DNA of 5,697 nucleotides from contig JAUQXD010000765.1 of the NCBI GenBank assembly GCA_030834835.1, forward strand, positions 1 to 5,697, written 5' to 3'. This document shows, one piece after another, positions 1 through 5,697 of this stretch. A program made the position numbers and the translations under genes. Within the stretch, counting starts at the first letter, position 1, and each line of letters begins with the position of its first letter. The stretch is from Thermoflexales bacterium (GTDB lineage Bacteria > Chloroflexota > Anaerolineae > Fen-1058). A model generated the notes under the pieces. It worked only from the letters and a program-made list of their open reading frames with translations, was not told the origin of the DNA and made no database searches.

Positions 1-126
1 GCGCTGTATGCCAGCAGTAATGGGCACGCCAGCATGAATGTCGCCGACTTTGACTGGTTTGAATATGTCGGGCTTGATGAGCCTGAGGAGATCATGCCGG
101 CCGACAACGGTTCATTATCCATCTAA
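1..126 (+). CDS. C-terminal end of a probable GH43-type glycosidase (partial, 5' end outside window)
   Basis: The frame is open from base 1 and ends at a TAA at 124-126, leaving 41 codons. The segment contains ASSNGHASMNVADFDWFEYV, which resembles the last strands of the concanavalin-like C-terminal beta-sandwich of GH43 beta-xylosidases/arabinofuranosidases (typically an 'ASSNG...A.FD.F' pattern). After that pattern a short acidic tail (DEPEEIMPADNG) runs to the stop. The family assignment is from memory on a short fragment, and other laminin-G/DUF1349-like sandwich domains end in a similar way. The next gene, a GH3 enzyme with xylosidase features, starts 36 bp downstream on the same strand. 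This fits a hemicellulose-degradation operon in which a GH43 enzyme and a GH3 enzyme act on the same oligosaccharides. The catalytic domain is not in the window, so the activity cannot be stated. Confidence 0.6.
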   Translation, partial: ALYASSNGHASMNVADFDWFEYVGLDEPEEIMPADNGSLSI

Positions 127-162
127 ACTCAATTGGAACCAACATCTACACTCATTTAAACT

Positions 163-2340
163 ATGAATCAACCTACTGCTACTTCCCAGAAACCGATCTA
201 CCTTGATCCGTCCTGTTCCTTTGAGGAACGGGTGAATGACCTGGTCGGCCGCATGACGGTCGAAGAAAAGGTCTCGCAAATGGGCAGTGTGGCGCCGGCC
301 ATCGAGCGGCTGGGCATTCCTCAGTACAACTGGTGGAATGAGGGCTTGCACGGCCTGGCGCGGGCCGGCCTTGCCACCGTGTTCCCGCAGGCCATCGGTC
401 TGGCCAGCACCTGGAACACCGATCTGATGTATCGCCTGGCGACCGTGATTTCAGACGAAGGCCGCGCCAAACATCATGAGGCGGCGCGGCAGGGCATGCG
501 CGATCTGTATACCGGCCTGACGCTGTGGTGCCCCAACGTCAACATCTTTCGCGATCCGCGCTGGGGGCGCGGTCAGGAAACCTACGGCGAAGACCCGTAT
601 CTCACTTCGCGGCTGGCTGTCCCCTATATCAAAGGTTTGCAGGGCGACGATCCGCGTTATCTCAAAACCGTGGCTACGCCCAAGCACTTTGCGGTGCATA
701 GCGGCCCCGAAGATAAACGCCACTATTTCAATGTCGAAGTTTCCCGGCGCGATCTGGCGATGACGTATCTGCCGGCGTTCAAAGCCAGCATTGTGGAAGC
801 GAAGGCCCAGTCGATAATGGGCGCGTATAACCGATTGAATGGCGAGGCCTGCTGCGCCAGTCCCGCGCTGTTGCAAACGATCTTGCGCGACACCTGGGGC
901 TTTGACGGGTTCGTCGTTTCTGACTGTGGCGCGGTGGACGATATTTACAGCCATCACCGGCTGGTGAAAACTCCTGTCGAGGCCGCAGCACTGGCAGTGG
1001 TCAATGGCTGCGATCTGGAATGCGGCTGCACGTACGACATCCCGGGCGATTACTGGGAACTCAGCATGGCCGTGGAGCAAGGGTTGCTGACCGAAGCCGA
1101 TCTGGATCGATCCATCAGGCGGCTGTTCATGGCGCGCTTCCGCCTGGGCATGTTCGATCCCGATGAGCAAGTACCGTATGCTCAGATTCCCTTCGCCGTG
1201 GTCGATTCAACTGCACATCGCGAGTTGGCGTTGGAAGCGGCGCGCCAATCGCTGATTCTGCTGAAGAACCAGGATCAACGGCTGCCGCTGGACAGAGCAA
1301 CGCTCAAGTCGATGGCCGTCATCGGCCCCAACGCGGCCGAGACCCTGGTGCTGTCCGGCAACTATATGGGTACCCCGGCCGAGCCGGTCTCGGTGCTCGA
1401 CGGCATCCGCGCCCTGGTCTGTCCCGAGACACACGTCAACTATGCGCGCGGCTGCGATCTCATCGGCGATGATCAGGCCGGTTTTGCCGGGGCAATTCAG
1501 GCGGCGCGACAGTCCGACATCGCGGTGGTGGTGCTGGGCTTATCGCAACTATTGGAAGGCGAGCAAGGTGCGGCAGAGGGCCTGGCGCCCGGGGTACGCA
1601 GCCAGGGCGATCGCCAGTACATCGAGCTGCCGACGATTCAAGAGCAGCTATTGCAGGCCGTTCAGGCCACGGGCACGCCGGTGATTCTGGTGCTCATCAA
1701 CGGCAGCGCGCTGGCCGTCACCTGGGCCGACGAGCATGTGCCGGCGATTTTGGAGGCGTGGTATCCCGGCCAGGCGGGCGGCACGGCCATCGCCGAAGCG
1801 ATCTTCGGGTTGACCAATCCCGGCGGCCGGCTGCCGGTCACGTTCTATCGCGCCACCTCGGATCTGCCGCCCATTGAAGACTATGACATGCGGCAGCGGA
1901 CCTATCGGTACTTCACCGGCCGGCCGCTGTATGCGTTTGGTTTTGGCCTGAGTTACACCACTTTCGCCTATCGCGCTTTGCAGATTACGCCTGCTCAAAT
2001 CAAGCCCGGCGAGGCGGTCGCCGTTCAGGTCGAGGTTGAAAACACGGGGGAGCGGTCGGGCGATGAAGTCGTTCAGCTCTACGTCAAGGATGTGCAAGCT
2101 TCACTGCCGATACCTCAACTTCAGTTACAGGGCTTCACGCGCCTGCGTTTAGCGCCCGGCGAAAAGCAGACGATCCACTTTACCCTGACAGCCGAGCAGT
2201 TGTCTATGGTCGATGAAACCGGAACATGGCGACTGGAACCCGGCGAGTTTAGAGTGTGGGTTGGCGGACAACAGCCCAACCTACGCTCCGATCGACAACC
2301 GGCCAATGTGCTGGCGGGGCAGTTTACAGTTCAGGCCTGA
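163..2340 (+). CDS. Glycoside hydrolase family 3 enzyme, probable beta-xylosidase
   Basis: This 725-residue protein is a retaining exo-glycosidase of family GH3, releasing single sugars (probably xylose) from non-reducing ends of oligosaccharides. Three domains are visible: the GH3 N-terminal barrel (about 30-325), the GH3 C-terminal alpha/beta sandwich (about 366-590) and a fibronectin-III-like domain (about 607-714). Sugar-binding motifs are WWNEGLHG (57-64), DPRWGRGQETYGEDP (131-145) and PKHF (173-176). The nucleophile is Asp254 in VVSDCGAVDD. The acid/base is probably a Glu in LEGEQG (465 or 467). Cys255 after the nucleophile and Cys287 in LECG match the Cys pair of characterised GH3 xylosidases; beta-glucosidases usually have SDW. 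There is no signal peptide, so it should act in the cytoplasm. The PA14 insert of longer GH3 enzymes is absent. The ATG at 163 has no Shine-Dalgarno sequence, but the conserved region begins soon after it and no better start is seen. Family is certain; xylose specificity is likely, with beta-glucosidase or arabinofuranosidase possible. Confidence 0.95.
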   Translation: MNQPTATSQKPIYLDPSCSFEERVNDLVGRMTVEEKVSQMGSVAPAIERLGIPQYNWWNEGLHGLARAGLATVFPQAIGLASTWNTDLMYRLATVISDEGRAKHHEAARQGMRDLYTGLTLWCPNVNIFRDPRWGRGQETYGEDPYLTSRLAVPYIKGLQGDDPRYLKTVATPKHFAVHSGPEDKRHYFNVEVSRRDLAMTYLPAFKASIVEAKAQSIMGAYNRLNGEACCASPALLQTILRDTWGFDGFVVSDCGAVDDIYSHHRLVKTPVEAAALAVVNGCDLECGCTYDIPGDYWELSMAVEQGLLTEADLDRSIRRLFMARFRLGMFDPDEQVPYAQIPFAVVDSTAHRELALEAARQSLILLKNQDQRLPLDRATLKSMAVIGPNAAETLVLSGNYMGTPAEPVSVLDGIRALVCPETHVNYARGCDLIGDDQAGFAGAIQAARQSDIAVVVLGLSQLLEGEQGAAEGLAPGVRSQGDRQYIELPTIQEQLLQAVQATGTPVILVLINGSALAVTWADEHVPAILEAWYPGQAGGTAIAEAIFGLTNPGGRLPVTFYRATSDLPPIEDYDMRQRTYRYFTGRPLYAFGFGLSYTTFAYRALQITPAQIKPGEAVAVQVEVENTGERSGDEVVQLYVKDVQASLPIPQLQLQGFTRLRLAPGEKQTIHFTLTAEQLSMVDETGTWRLEPGEFRVWVGGQQPNLRSDRQPANVLAGQFTVQA

Positions 2341-2448
2341 ACCTCCGATCGGTCACCGGGGCTGATGGCGATGAACGCGGTGGCCGGGCTGGCGGCATAT
2401 CCGCAGAAGAGAAAAGACTACGTGCAGGCGTTGTGGATTCTTGGATAG
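2341..2448 (+). pseudogene. Possible remnant of a GH8-like exo-oligoxylanase C-terminal region
   Basis: Immediately after the TGA of the GH3 gene the same frame stays open for 35 codons, to a TAG at 2446-2448. The translation is not low-complexity and looks protein-like: SPGLMAMNAVAGLAA, then KDYVQALW. From memory this resembles the region near the C-terminus of GH8 reducing-end-xylose-releasing exo-oligoxylanases and relatives, where a '..GL.AMNAVA.LAA' helix is followed by 'FV.ALW' and then a 'RYYDG.LY' segment. A possible decayed continuation is visible after the stop (2453-2475 reads MTLLYLP in one frame). An internal ATG at 2365 would give a 27-residue peptide, but no ribosome binding site precedes it. 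A GH8 relic would fit a xylan cluster with GH43 and GH3. The similarity is recalled rather than computed; chance openness in GC-rich DNA is the alternative. Confidence 0.3.
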
Positions 2449-2486
2449 CGCAATGACACTGCTATATCTTCCTGCAACCGGGTCCC

Positions 2487-2533
2487 CGGTCTGCTGACGA
2501 GGGTTGATTCGCGGTGTCCTATCGGTCTGCTGA
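2487..2533 (+). repeat. 11-bp direct repeat pair upstream of the aapJ promoter
   Basis: The string CGGTCTGCTGA occurs at 2487-2497 and again at 2523-2533, exactly, in the same orientation, 36 bp start to start. If transcription starts near 2593, the copies are centred near -101 and -65, which is where activator sites commonly lie relative to a sigma-70 promoter. The word is not a palindrome. No regulator is known from the window, so operator function is inference. Confidence 0.4.
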
Positions 2534-2558
2534 ATCACGATCGGGCGCAATTAGCTGC

Positions 2559-2586
2559 TTGACGTGAGTTCGGTTTACCGTATAAT
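2559..2586 (+). promoter_or_regulatory. Sigma-70-type promoter of the aap operon
   Basis: A -35 box TTGACG (2559-2564, five of six consensus bases) is followed by a 16-bp spacer and a perfect -10 box TATAAT (2581-2586). Transcription would begin at about 2592-2594. That gives a leader of about 155 nt before the aapJ start codon. It lies on the correct strand in the gap between the GH3 gene and aapJ, and marks aapJ as the start of a transcription unit separate from the glycosidases. No extended -10 TG is present. Confidence 0.8.
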
Positions 2587-2592
2587 CGCCCC

Positions 2593-2748
2593 ATCGTCAT
2601 GGCAGCTGTGCCTTGCCAGCTCACTGCCAATCACCCCCACTCTCGAATCACATACGTCTCAGCATAAGGAGGTGTCCGGCATCCTTCACGCCGCGCATCG
2701 ATGTTGTCGTTCTATTGCTGTTGATTGCCTCAGGAGGAGGAGAGAGTC
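2593..2748 (+). other. 5' leader of aapJ with two Shine-Dalgarno motifs and small alternative hairpins
   Basis: This is the region from the predicted transcription start to the aapJ ATG. TGGCAG at 2600-2605 can pair with CTGCCA at 2624-2629 or, through its first five bases, with TGCCA at 2614-2618; these pairings exclude one another. At 2666-2674 is AAGGAGGTG, a near-perfect anti-SD match, but no ATG lies at usable distance after it. A GTG overlaps its end at 2672. The next ATG, 2701, is 26 nt away and opens only a seven-codon frame (MLSFYCC, stop 2722-2724). I recognise no known riboswitch or T-box. Whether the leader regulates anything is unknown. Confidence 0.35.
2732..2740 (+). promoter_or_regulatory. 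Ribosome binding site of aapJ, fixing the start at 2749
   Basis: AGGAGGAGG ends 8 bp before the ATG at 2749. The same frame is open upstream to a TTG at 2725, but starting there would place this purine-rich site inside the coding region and add eight charged residues in front of the signal peptide. The ATG at 2749 is therefore preferred, giving a clean lipoprotein signal peptide. Confidence 0.85.
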
Positions 2749-3924
2749 ATGCGCCAATCACATGTGTTGCTGGTCGTTACTGTTTTGGTCCTCACCGCCA
2801 TTGTGGCGGCGTGCGCCGCGCCTGCCCCGGCCCCCGCCACAGTCGAGGTTACGCGTGAAGTAACGCGCGTCGTCACCATCGTTGCTCCGGCCCCCAATGC
2901 ACAGCCTGCCGCGGCAACCGCTGCGCCGCCGCCCACAGCGGCCGCTGCGCCAGCGCCCGCCCCGGCGGCAGGCGCACTCTTGAAGACTGTGCTGGATCGC
3001 GGCAAGCTGATCTGCGGGGTGCACGGCACATTCCAGGGCTTTGGTTTCCTCGACACTGACGGCAAGTGGACGGGCTTCGATGTGGACATTTGCCGTGCCT
3101 GGGCCGCCGCGCTGTTCAACGATGCCGACGCGGTGGAATTTCGCGGTTTGAGCGCGCAGGCCCGCTTCACCGCCGTGCAAAGCGGCGAAGTCGATGTGTT
3201 GAGCCGCAACAGCACGTGGAGCCTGATCCGCGACACAGAGCTGGGTCTGGACTTTGGCCCGGTGACGTTTTACGACGGCCAGGCCATCATGGTCAAGAAG
3301 TCGTTGATCAGCGATCCCGCTGCCGGCCTGGCCGATCTCGCGGGGGCAAGTGTGTGTGTGCAGTCCGGTACGACCACGGAACTCAACCTGGCAGATCAAA
3401 TGCGGGCCGCCGGGGCTGAGTATACGCCGGTCGTGTTTGAAGATCAGAACGCCGCTTTCCAGGCTTACGACGAAGGCCGCTGCGATGCCATCACGTCCGA
3501 TCGATCGCAGCTCGCCACGCAGGGTCAGGCCGTGTTGAAGAATCCCGCCGATCACCTTATCCTCGACGTGGTGATGTCGAAAGAGCCGCTGGGGCCGGCC
3601 GTGCGTCACGGTGATAATCAGTGGGCGGATGTCGTGCACTGGGTCGTGTTCGGGCTGATTCAGGCCGAAGAGCTGGGCATCAACTCGCAGAATGTCGATA
3701 CCTTCAAAGACAGCGCCGATCCGGTCATTCGCCGTTTGCTGGGCGTGGAAGGTGAACTCGGCAAGAAGCTGGGTGTCAGCGACGACTTCATCTATCGCAC
3801 GATCAAGCTGGTGGGCAACTACGGCGAGATCTTCGAGCGCAACCTGAGCCAGTATGGTCTGTCGCGCGGCCAGAATGACATCTGGCAAAATGGCGGCCTG
3901 CTGTACTCGCCGCCGTTCCGTTAG
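2749..3924 (+). CDS. aapJ: General L-amino-acid ABC transporter, substrate-binding lipoprotein (AapJ/BztA type)
   Basis: This 391-residue protein captures amino acids outside the membrane and delivers them to the AapQM permease. Residues 2-21 form a lipoprotein signal peptide ending in VAAC, so Cys22 should be lipidated. Residues 23 to about 78 are a Pro/Ala-rich tether that includes VEVTREVTRVVT (32-43). The binding domain (about 79-391) follows the AapJ/BztA pattern closely: GKWTGFDVDICRA, QSGEVDVLSRN, VCVQSGTTTELNLAD, SKEPLGPAVRHGDNQW, NYGEIFERNL and a GGLLYSPPFR end. Cys89, Cys115, Cys203 and Cys245 sit where I recall conserved family cysteines (two likely disulfides). The family is typically about 340 residues; the excess is the tether. 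Proteobacterial AapJ/BztA proteins are soluble and periplasmic, so lipid anchoring suggests a single-membrane or otherwise different envelope, as in Chloroflexota. It is the first gene of the operon. The exact substrate range cannot be read from sequence; the relatives are broad or favour Glu/Asp/Gln/Asn. Confidence 0.93.
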   Translation: MRQSHVLLVVTVLVLTAIVAACAAPAPAPATVEVTREVTRVVTIVAPAPNAQPAAATAAPPPTAAAAPAPAPAAGALLKTVLDRGKLICGVHGTFQGFGFLDTDGKWTGFDVDICRAWAAALFNDADAVEFRGLSAQARFTAVQSGEVDVLSRNSTWSLIRDTELGLDFGPVTFYDGQAIMVKKSLISDPAAGLADLAGASVCVQSGTTTELNLADQMRAAGAEYTPVVFEDQNAAFQAYDEGRCDAITSDRSQLATQGQAVLKNPADHLILDVVMSKEPLGPAVRHGDNQWADVVHWVVFGLIQAEELGINSQNVDTFKDSADPVIRRLLGVEGELGKKLGVSDDFIYRTIKLVGNYGEIFERNLSQYGLSRGQNDIWQNGGLLYSPPFR

Positions 3925-3968
3925 ATCGACCGTTGTCGACAGTGTGTCACGGGAGCACTGCACCGCAT

Positions 3969-4070
3969 GTGTTCCGAGCGGAGCGAGGAATCTCTGACTT
4001 GGCCTGCCACGCGGCTTGCCGGGAGAGAGATTCCTCAGTCGCGAAAAAGAACGCTCCTTCGGAATGACAC
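3969..4070. repeat. Interspersed palindromic repeat forming a large hairpin between aapJ and aapQ
   Basis: The gap between aapJ and aapQ holds an imperfect inverted repeat. The inner arms GAGGAATCTCT (3985-3995) and AGAGATTCCTC (4026-4036) are perfect over 11 bp around a 30-nt loop. The outer arms are 3972-3978 with 4058-4064 (TTCCGAG/TTCGGAA, one G-U pair) and GGAGCG (3980-3985) with CGCTCC (4052-4057). An unpaired stretch of about 15 nt (CAGTCGCGAAAAAGA) sits on the right side. GTG (3969-3971) and CAC (4068-4070) close the base. Elements with arms such as ATTCCGAGCGAAGCGAGGAATCT are, as I recall, scattered in many copies in Chloroflexota and some other phyla. No T-run follows on the + strand, so it is not a typical terminator. 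It may slow 3' decay of the aapJ message, as REP elements do after malE. Confidence 0.75.
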
Positions 4071-4136
4071 TTGTCGTGACCTTGTCAGAGCTGTGTCCTA
4101 ACGGTAACCTGGATTGAACTGACCAGCCGGGCCGCT

Positions 4137-5321
4137 ATGACCACATCCAATCAATCGGTCATCCCATTCTGGCGCGATGTGCGTTGGCTGAAAATCGCCG
4201 CGCAGCTGGCGTTCCTCGTGGCGTTGGCGCTGGTGGCCGGTTTCCTCTACGCCAACCTGCAAGCCAACCTCGCGCGTCAGGGCATCAAGTTCGGCTACGA
4301 CTTCCTGCAATCCGCCGCCAGTTTCGACATCGGCGAGACCCACATTCCCTATGAACCCTCCGACACTTACGGCCGCGCCATTCTCGTTGGCCTGACCAAC
4401 ACGCTGTTGGTGTCTGTGTGGGGCATCGTGCTGGCGACGTTGGTCGGCGTCCTTATCGGTGTGGCGCGCCTGTCCACCAACTGGCTCATTCGACAGCTGG
4501 CCGCCGCGTACGTGCTCGTGTTCCGCAACACGCCGCTGCTGATTCAACTGATGTTCTGGTACTTTGGCATCGTGCTGCAACTGCCGTCGGTGCGACAGGC
4601 CATCGTCTTGCCCGGCCCGTCGTACTTGAGTCAACGCGGTCTATACCTGACGTGGCCCGCGCCGACCGAAACCTTCAACACGTGGCTGCCCTTCTTGATT
4701 GCCGCGTTCGCCGCGATCTTCGTGATGCGCTTTGTTTTCAGGCGGATCGAGACGCAATTGGATCGACCACTCGCATTGTGGATCAAGCTCGCCGGTTATC
4801 TGCTCGTCCCGATCGGTTTAGCTGCGCTCGGCGCGCTGATCATGCCAGCGCCGCCCCTCGCGCTGAATCAGCCTGAACTGGGCGGACTCAACTTCCGAGG
4901 CGGGCTGCGCCTCACGCCCGAGTTCGTGGCTTTGCTCTTTGGTCTGATCGTTTACACCGGCGCATTCATCGCCGAGATCGTGCGCGCCGGAATTCAGGCT
5001 GTCTCGCGCGGCCAGACCGAGGCGGCGCGCGCGCTGGGTCTGACCGTAGGCCAGATGTTGCGGTTGGTGATCTTTCCGCAGGCGTTGCGCGTCATCATTC
5101 CGCCGTTGACCAGCCAGTACCTGAACCTTGCCAAGAACTCCTCGCTGGCGATCGCGATCGGCTTCCCCGATCTCTTCAGCGTCGCCGGGACCGTGTTTAA
5201 TCAGACCGGCGCGGCGATTGAAATCATCCTGTTGATGATGGTGAGTTATCTGAGTATGAGCCTGTTTACGTCCTTCGTGCTCAACCTCTACAATACGCGC
5301 ATGCGCCTGGTGGAGCGTTAG
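4137..5321 (+). CDS. aapQ: General L-amino-acid ABC transporter permease (AapQ/BztB type)
   Basis: This 394-residue inner-membrane protein is one of the two permease subunits moving amino acids delivered by AapJ. Hydrophobic segments lie at about 18-40, 84-108, 118-146, 181-201, 213-238, 260-282 and near the C-terminus (about 360-385). The N-terminus (FWRDVRW), the long first extracytoplasmic stretch (NLARQGIKFGYDFLQ), PSDTYGRAILVGL and RNTPLLIQLMFWYFGIV match AapQ, as does the length of about 400. The cytoplasmic coupling (EAA) loop reads EAARALGLTVGQML from Glu295 with Gly301, followed by FPQALR, where the ATPase would dock. The ATG at 4137 has no convincing Shine-Dalgarno sequence and follows a 212-bp gap with a hairpin, so its translation may be weaker than that of aapJ. 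A weak promoter-like pair (TTGTCA 4082-4087, TAACCT 4105-4110, 17-bp spacer) is not strong enough to call. The next gene begins 2 bp after its stop. Confidence 0.93.
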   Translation: MTTSNQSVIPFWRDVRWLKIAAQLAFLVALALVAGFLYANLQANLARQGIKFGYDFLQSAASFDIGETHIPYEPSDTYGRAILVGLTNTLLVSVWGIVLATLVGVLIGVARLSTNWLIRQLAAAYVLVFRNTPLLIQLMFWYFGIVLQLPSVRQAIVLPGPSYLSQRGLYLTWPAPTETFNTWLPFLIAAFAAIFVMRFVFRRIETQLDRPLALWIKLAGYLLVPIGLAALGALIMPAPPLALNQPELGGLNFRGGLRLTPEFVALLFGLIVYTGAFIAEIVRAGIQAVSRGQTEAARALGLTVGQMLRLVIFPQALRVIIPPLTSQYLNLAKNSSLAIAIGFPDLFSVAGTVFNQTGAAIEIILLMMVSYLSMSLFTSFVLNLYNTRMRLVER

Positions 5322-5323
5322 CG

Positions 5324-5697
5324 ATGGCCGCTGCAGAAGCCATTAGACCCCCGCTGACGGTCGTCGGCCCGATCGCGTGGCTGCGCAAGAACCTGTTCAG
5401 CACGTGGTACAACGCGCTGCTGACCATCGTGGCGCTGCTGATCATCTACGCCGTGCTGCGACCCTCGATCGAATGGGCGTTTAGCACAGCGAAGTGGGGC
5501 GTCATCTCCGCCAACATGACGCTGTTCATGATCGGCCAGTATCCGCGCGATCAATTGTGGCGCATCTGGGCGACGATCTTCGGGCTGGCAGCGCTCGTCG
5601 GCTGGAGTTGGGGCGTATGGAAGGCGGCCGTGCGCGGCTTTGCCGTCATTGCGCTGGGCGCGGCCATCGCCTTCACAGTGATCTCGCTGGGCGGCGA
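5324..5697 (+). CDS. aapM: General L-amino-acid ABC transporter permease (AapM/BztC type), N-terminal part, cut by window end
   Basis: The frame opens with ATG at 5324, 2 bp after the aapQ stop, and remains open to the window edge (124 codons plus two bases). GGTGGAG at 5309-5315 gives a usable ribosome binding site 8 bp upstream. The N-terminus matches the AapM pattern: a polar start, then WLRKNLFSTWYNALLTIVAL, a first membrane segment at about 29-46, IEWAF at 49-53, and the GQYPRDQLWR segment at 71-80, where AapM proteins have a similar FxxGxYP..E.WR stretch. Further hydrophobic segments lie at about 81-98 and 106-124. AapM is usually about 380 residues, so roughly two-thirds, including the coupling loop, lies outside the window. 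The close spacing indicates translational coupling with aapQ. The ATPase gene aapP normally follows. Confidence 0.88.
   Translation, partial: MAAAEAIRPPLTVVGPIAWLRKNLFSTWYNALLTIVALLIIYAVLRPSIEWAFSTAKWGVISANMTLFMIGQYPRDQLWRIWATIFGLAALVGWSWGVWKAAVRGFAVIALGAAIAFTVISLGG

Noticed and set aside
147..152. TACACT as a -10 box giving a leaderless GH3 transcript
   Set aside because: The distance to the ATG at 163 would fit and no Shine-Dalgarno is present, but no -35 box is seen and the 36-bp gap suggests an operon with the upstream gene.
451..1170. 239-codon minus-strand open frame opposite the GH3 gene
   Set aside because: It lies wholly inside a well-supported GH3 gene, has no family resemblance and no promoter or ribosome binding site; the other minus-strand frames in the window look the same.
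2477..2490. ACCGGGTCCCCGGT short inverted repeat as a terminator for the glycosidase operon
   Set aside because: The stem is only 5-6 bp with a tiny loop and no T-run follows, so an intrinsic terminator cannot be claimed.
2564..2863. 99-codon plus-strand frame starting with GTG just after the -35 box
   Set aside because: It would start upstream of the predicted transcription start, has Cys/Arg-rich shadow-like composition and runs out of frame into aapJ. Only its internal GTG at 2672 is of marginal interest.
3940..3960. CAGTG...CACTG inverted repeat just after the aapJ stop
   Set aside because: Five base pairs with an 11-nt loop is too weak to separate from chance.
2758..3963. 401-codon open frame on the minus strand opposite aapJ
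   Set aside because: It is a mirror of the GC-rich codon use of aapJ; the translation has no recognisable domain, and aapJ matches its family over the whole length.
4082..4110. Promoter-like TTGTCA, 17 bp, TAACCT before aapQ
   Set aside because: The -10 matches only three of six consensus bases; aapQ is more simply explained as a continuation of the aapJ transcript.

Overview
The window reads as chromosomal DNA of a GC-rich bacterium, most likely a member of the Chloroflexota (Anaerolineae-like). The best clue is the amino-acid-binding lipoprotein. Its lipobox is followed by a Pro/Ala-rich tether containing VEVTREVTRVVT, a linker style I associate with Chloroflexota ABC-transporter binding proteins. 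This is taxonomic inference, not proof.

The left part (1-2340) is the end of a plant-polysaccharide (probably xylan or arabinoxylan) utilisation cluster. It holds the last 41 codons of a gene whose end looks like the C-terminal beta-sandwich of a GH43-type enzyme. After 36 bp comes a complete 725-residue GH3 glycosidase without a signal peptide. The GH3 active site has the beta-xylosidase signature: the nucleophile is in SDCGAV, with Cys rather than Trp after the Asp, and there is a partner Cys about 30 residues on. The two genes probably form one transcription unit in which imported or released xylo-oligosaccharides are trimmed in the cytoplasm.

The middle part (2341-2748) has no intact gene. 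Directly after the GH3 stop, in the same frame, about 35 codons look like a remnant of another glycosidase gene, possibly the C-terminal region of a GH8 exo-oligoxylanase. Then come an 11-bp direct repeat, a near-consensus sigma-70 promoter (TTGACG, 16 bp, TATAAT) and a leader of about 155 nt ending in a strong ribosome binding site.

The right part (2749-5697) is a general L-amino-acid ABC transporter operon of the Aap/Bzt type: aapJ (binding lipoprotein), aapQ (permease, complete) and aapM (second permease, cut by the window edge). The ATPase gene aapP would be expected beyond the window. Between aapJ and aapQ lies a 212-bp gap with a large imperfect hairpin. It belongs to a familiar interspersed palindromic repeat type (arms like TTCCGAGCGGAGCGAGGAATCT) and could set apart the level of the binding protein from that of the permeases.

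I do not see a clearly new biological system. The most worthwhile points are the glycosidase remnant, the hairpin inside the operon, and the promoter/leader arrangement of aapJ.
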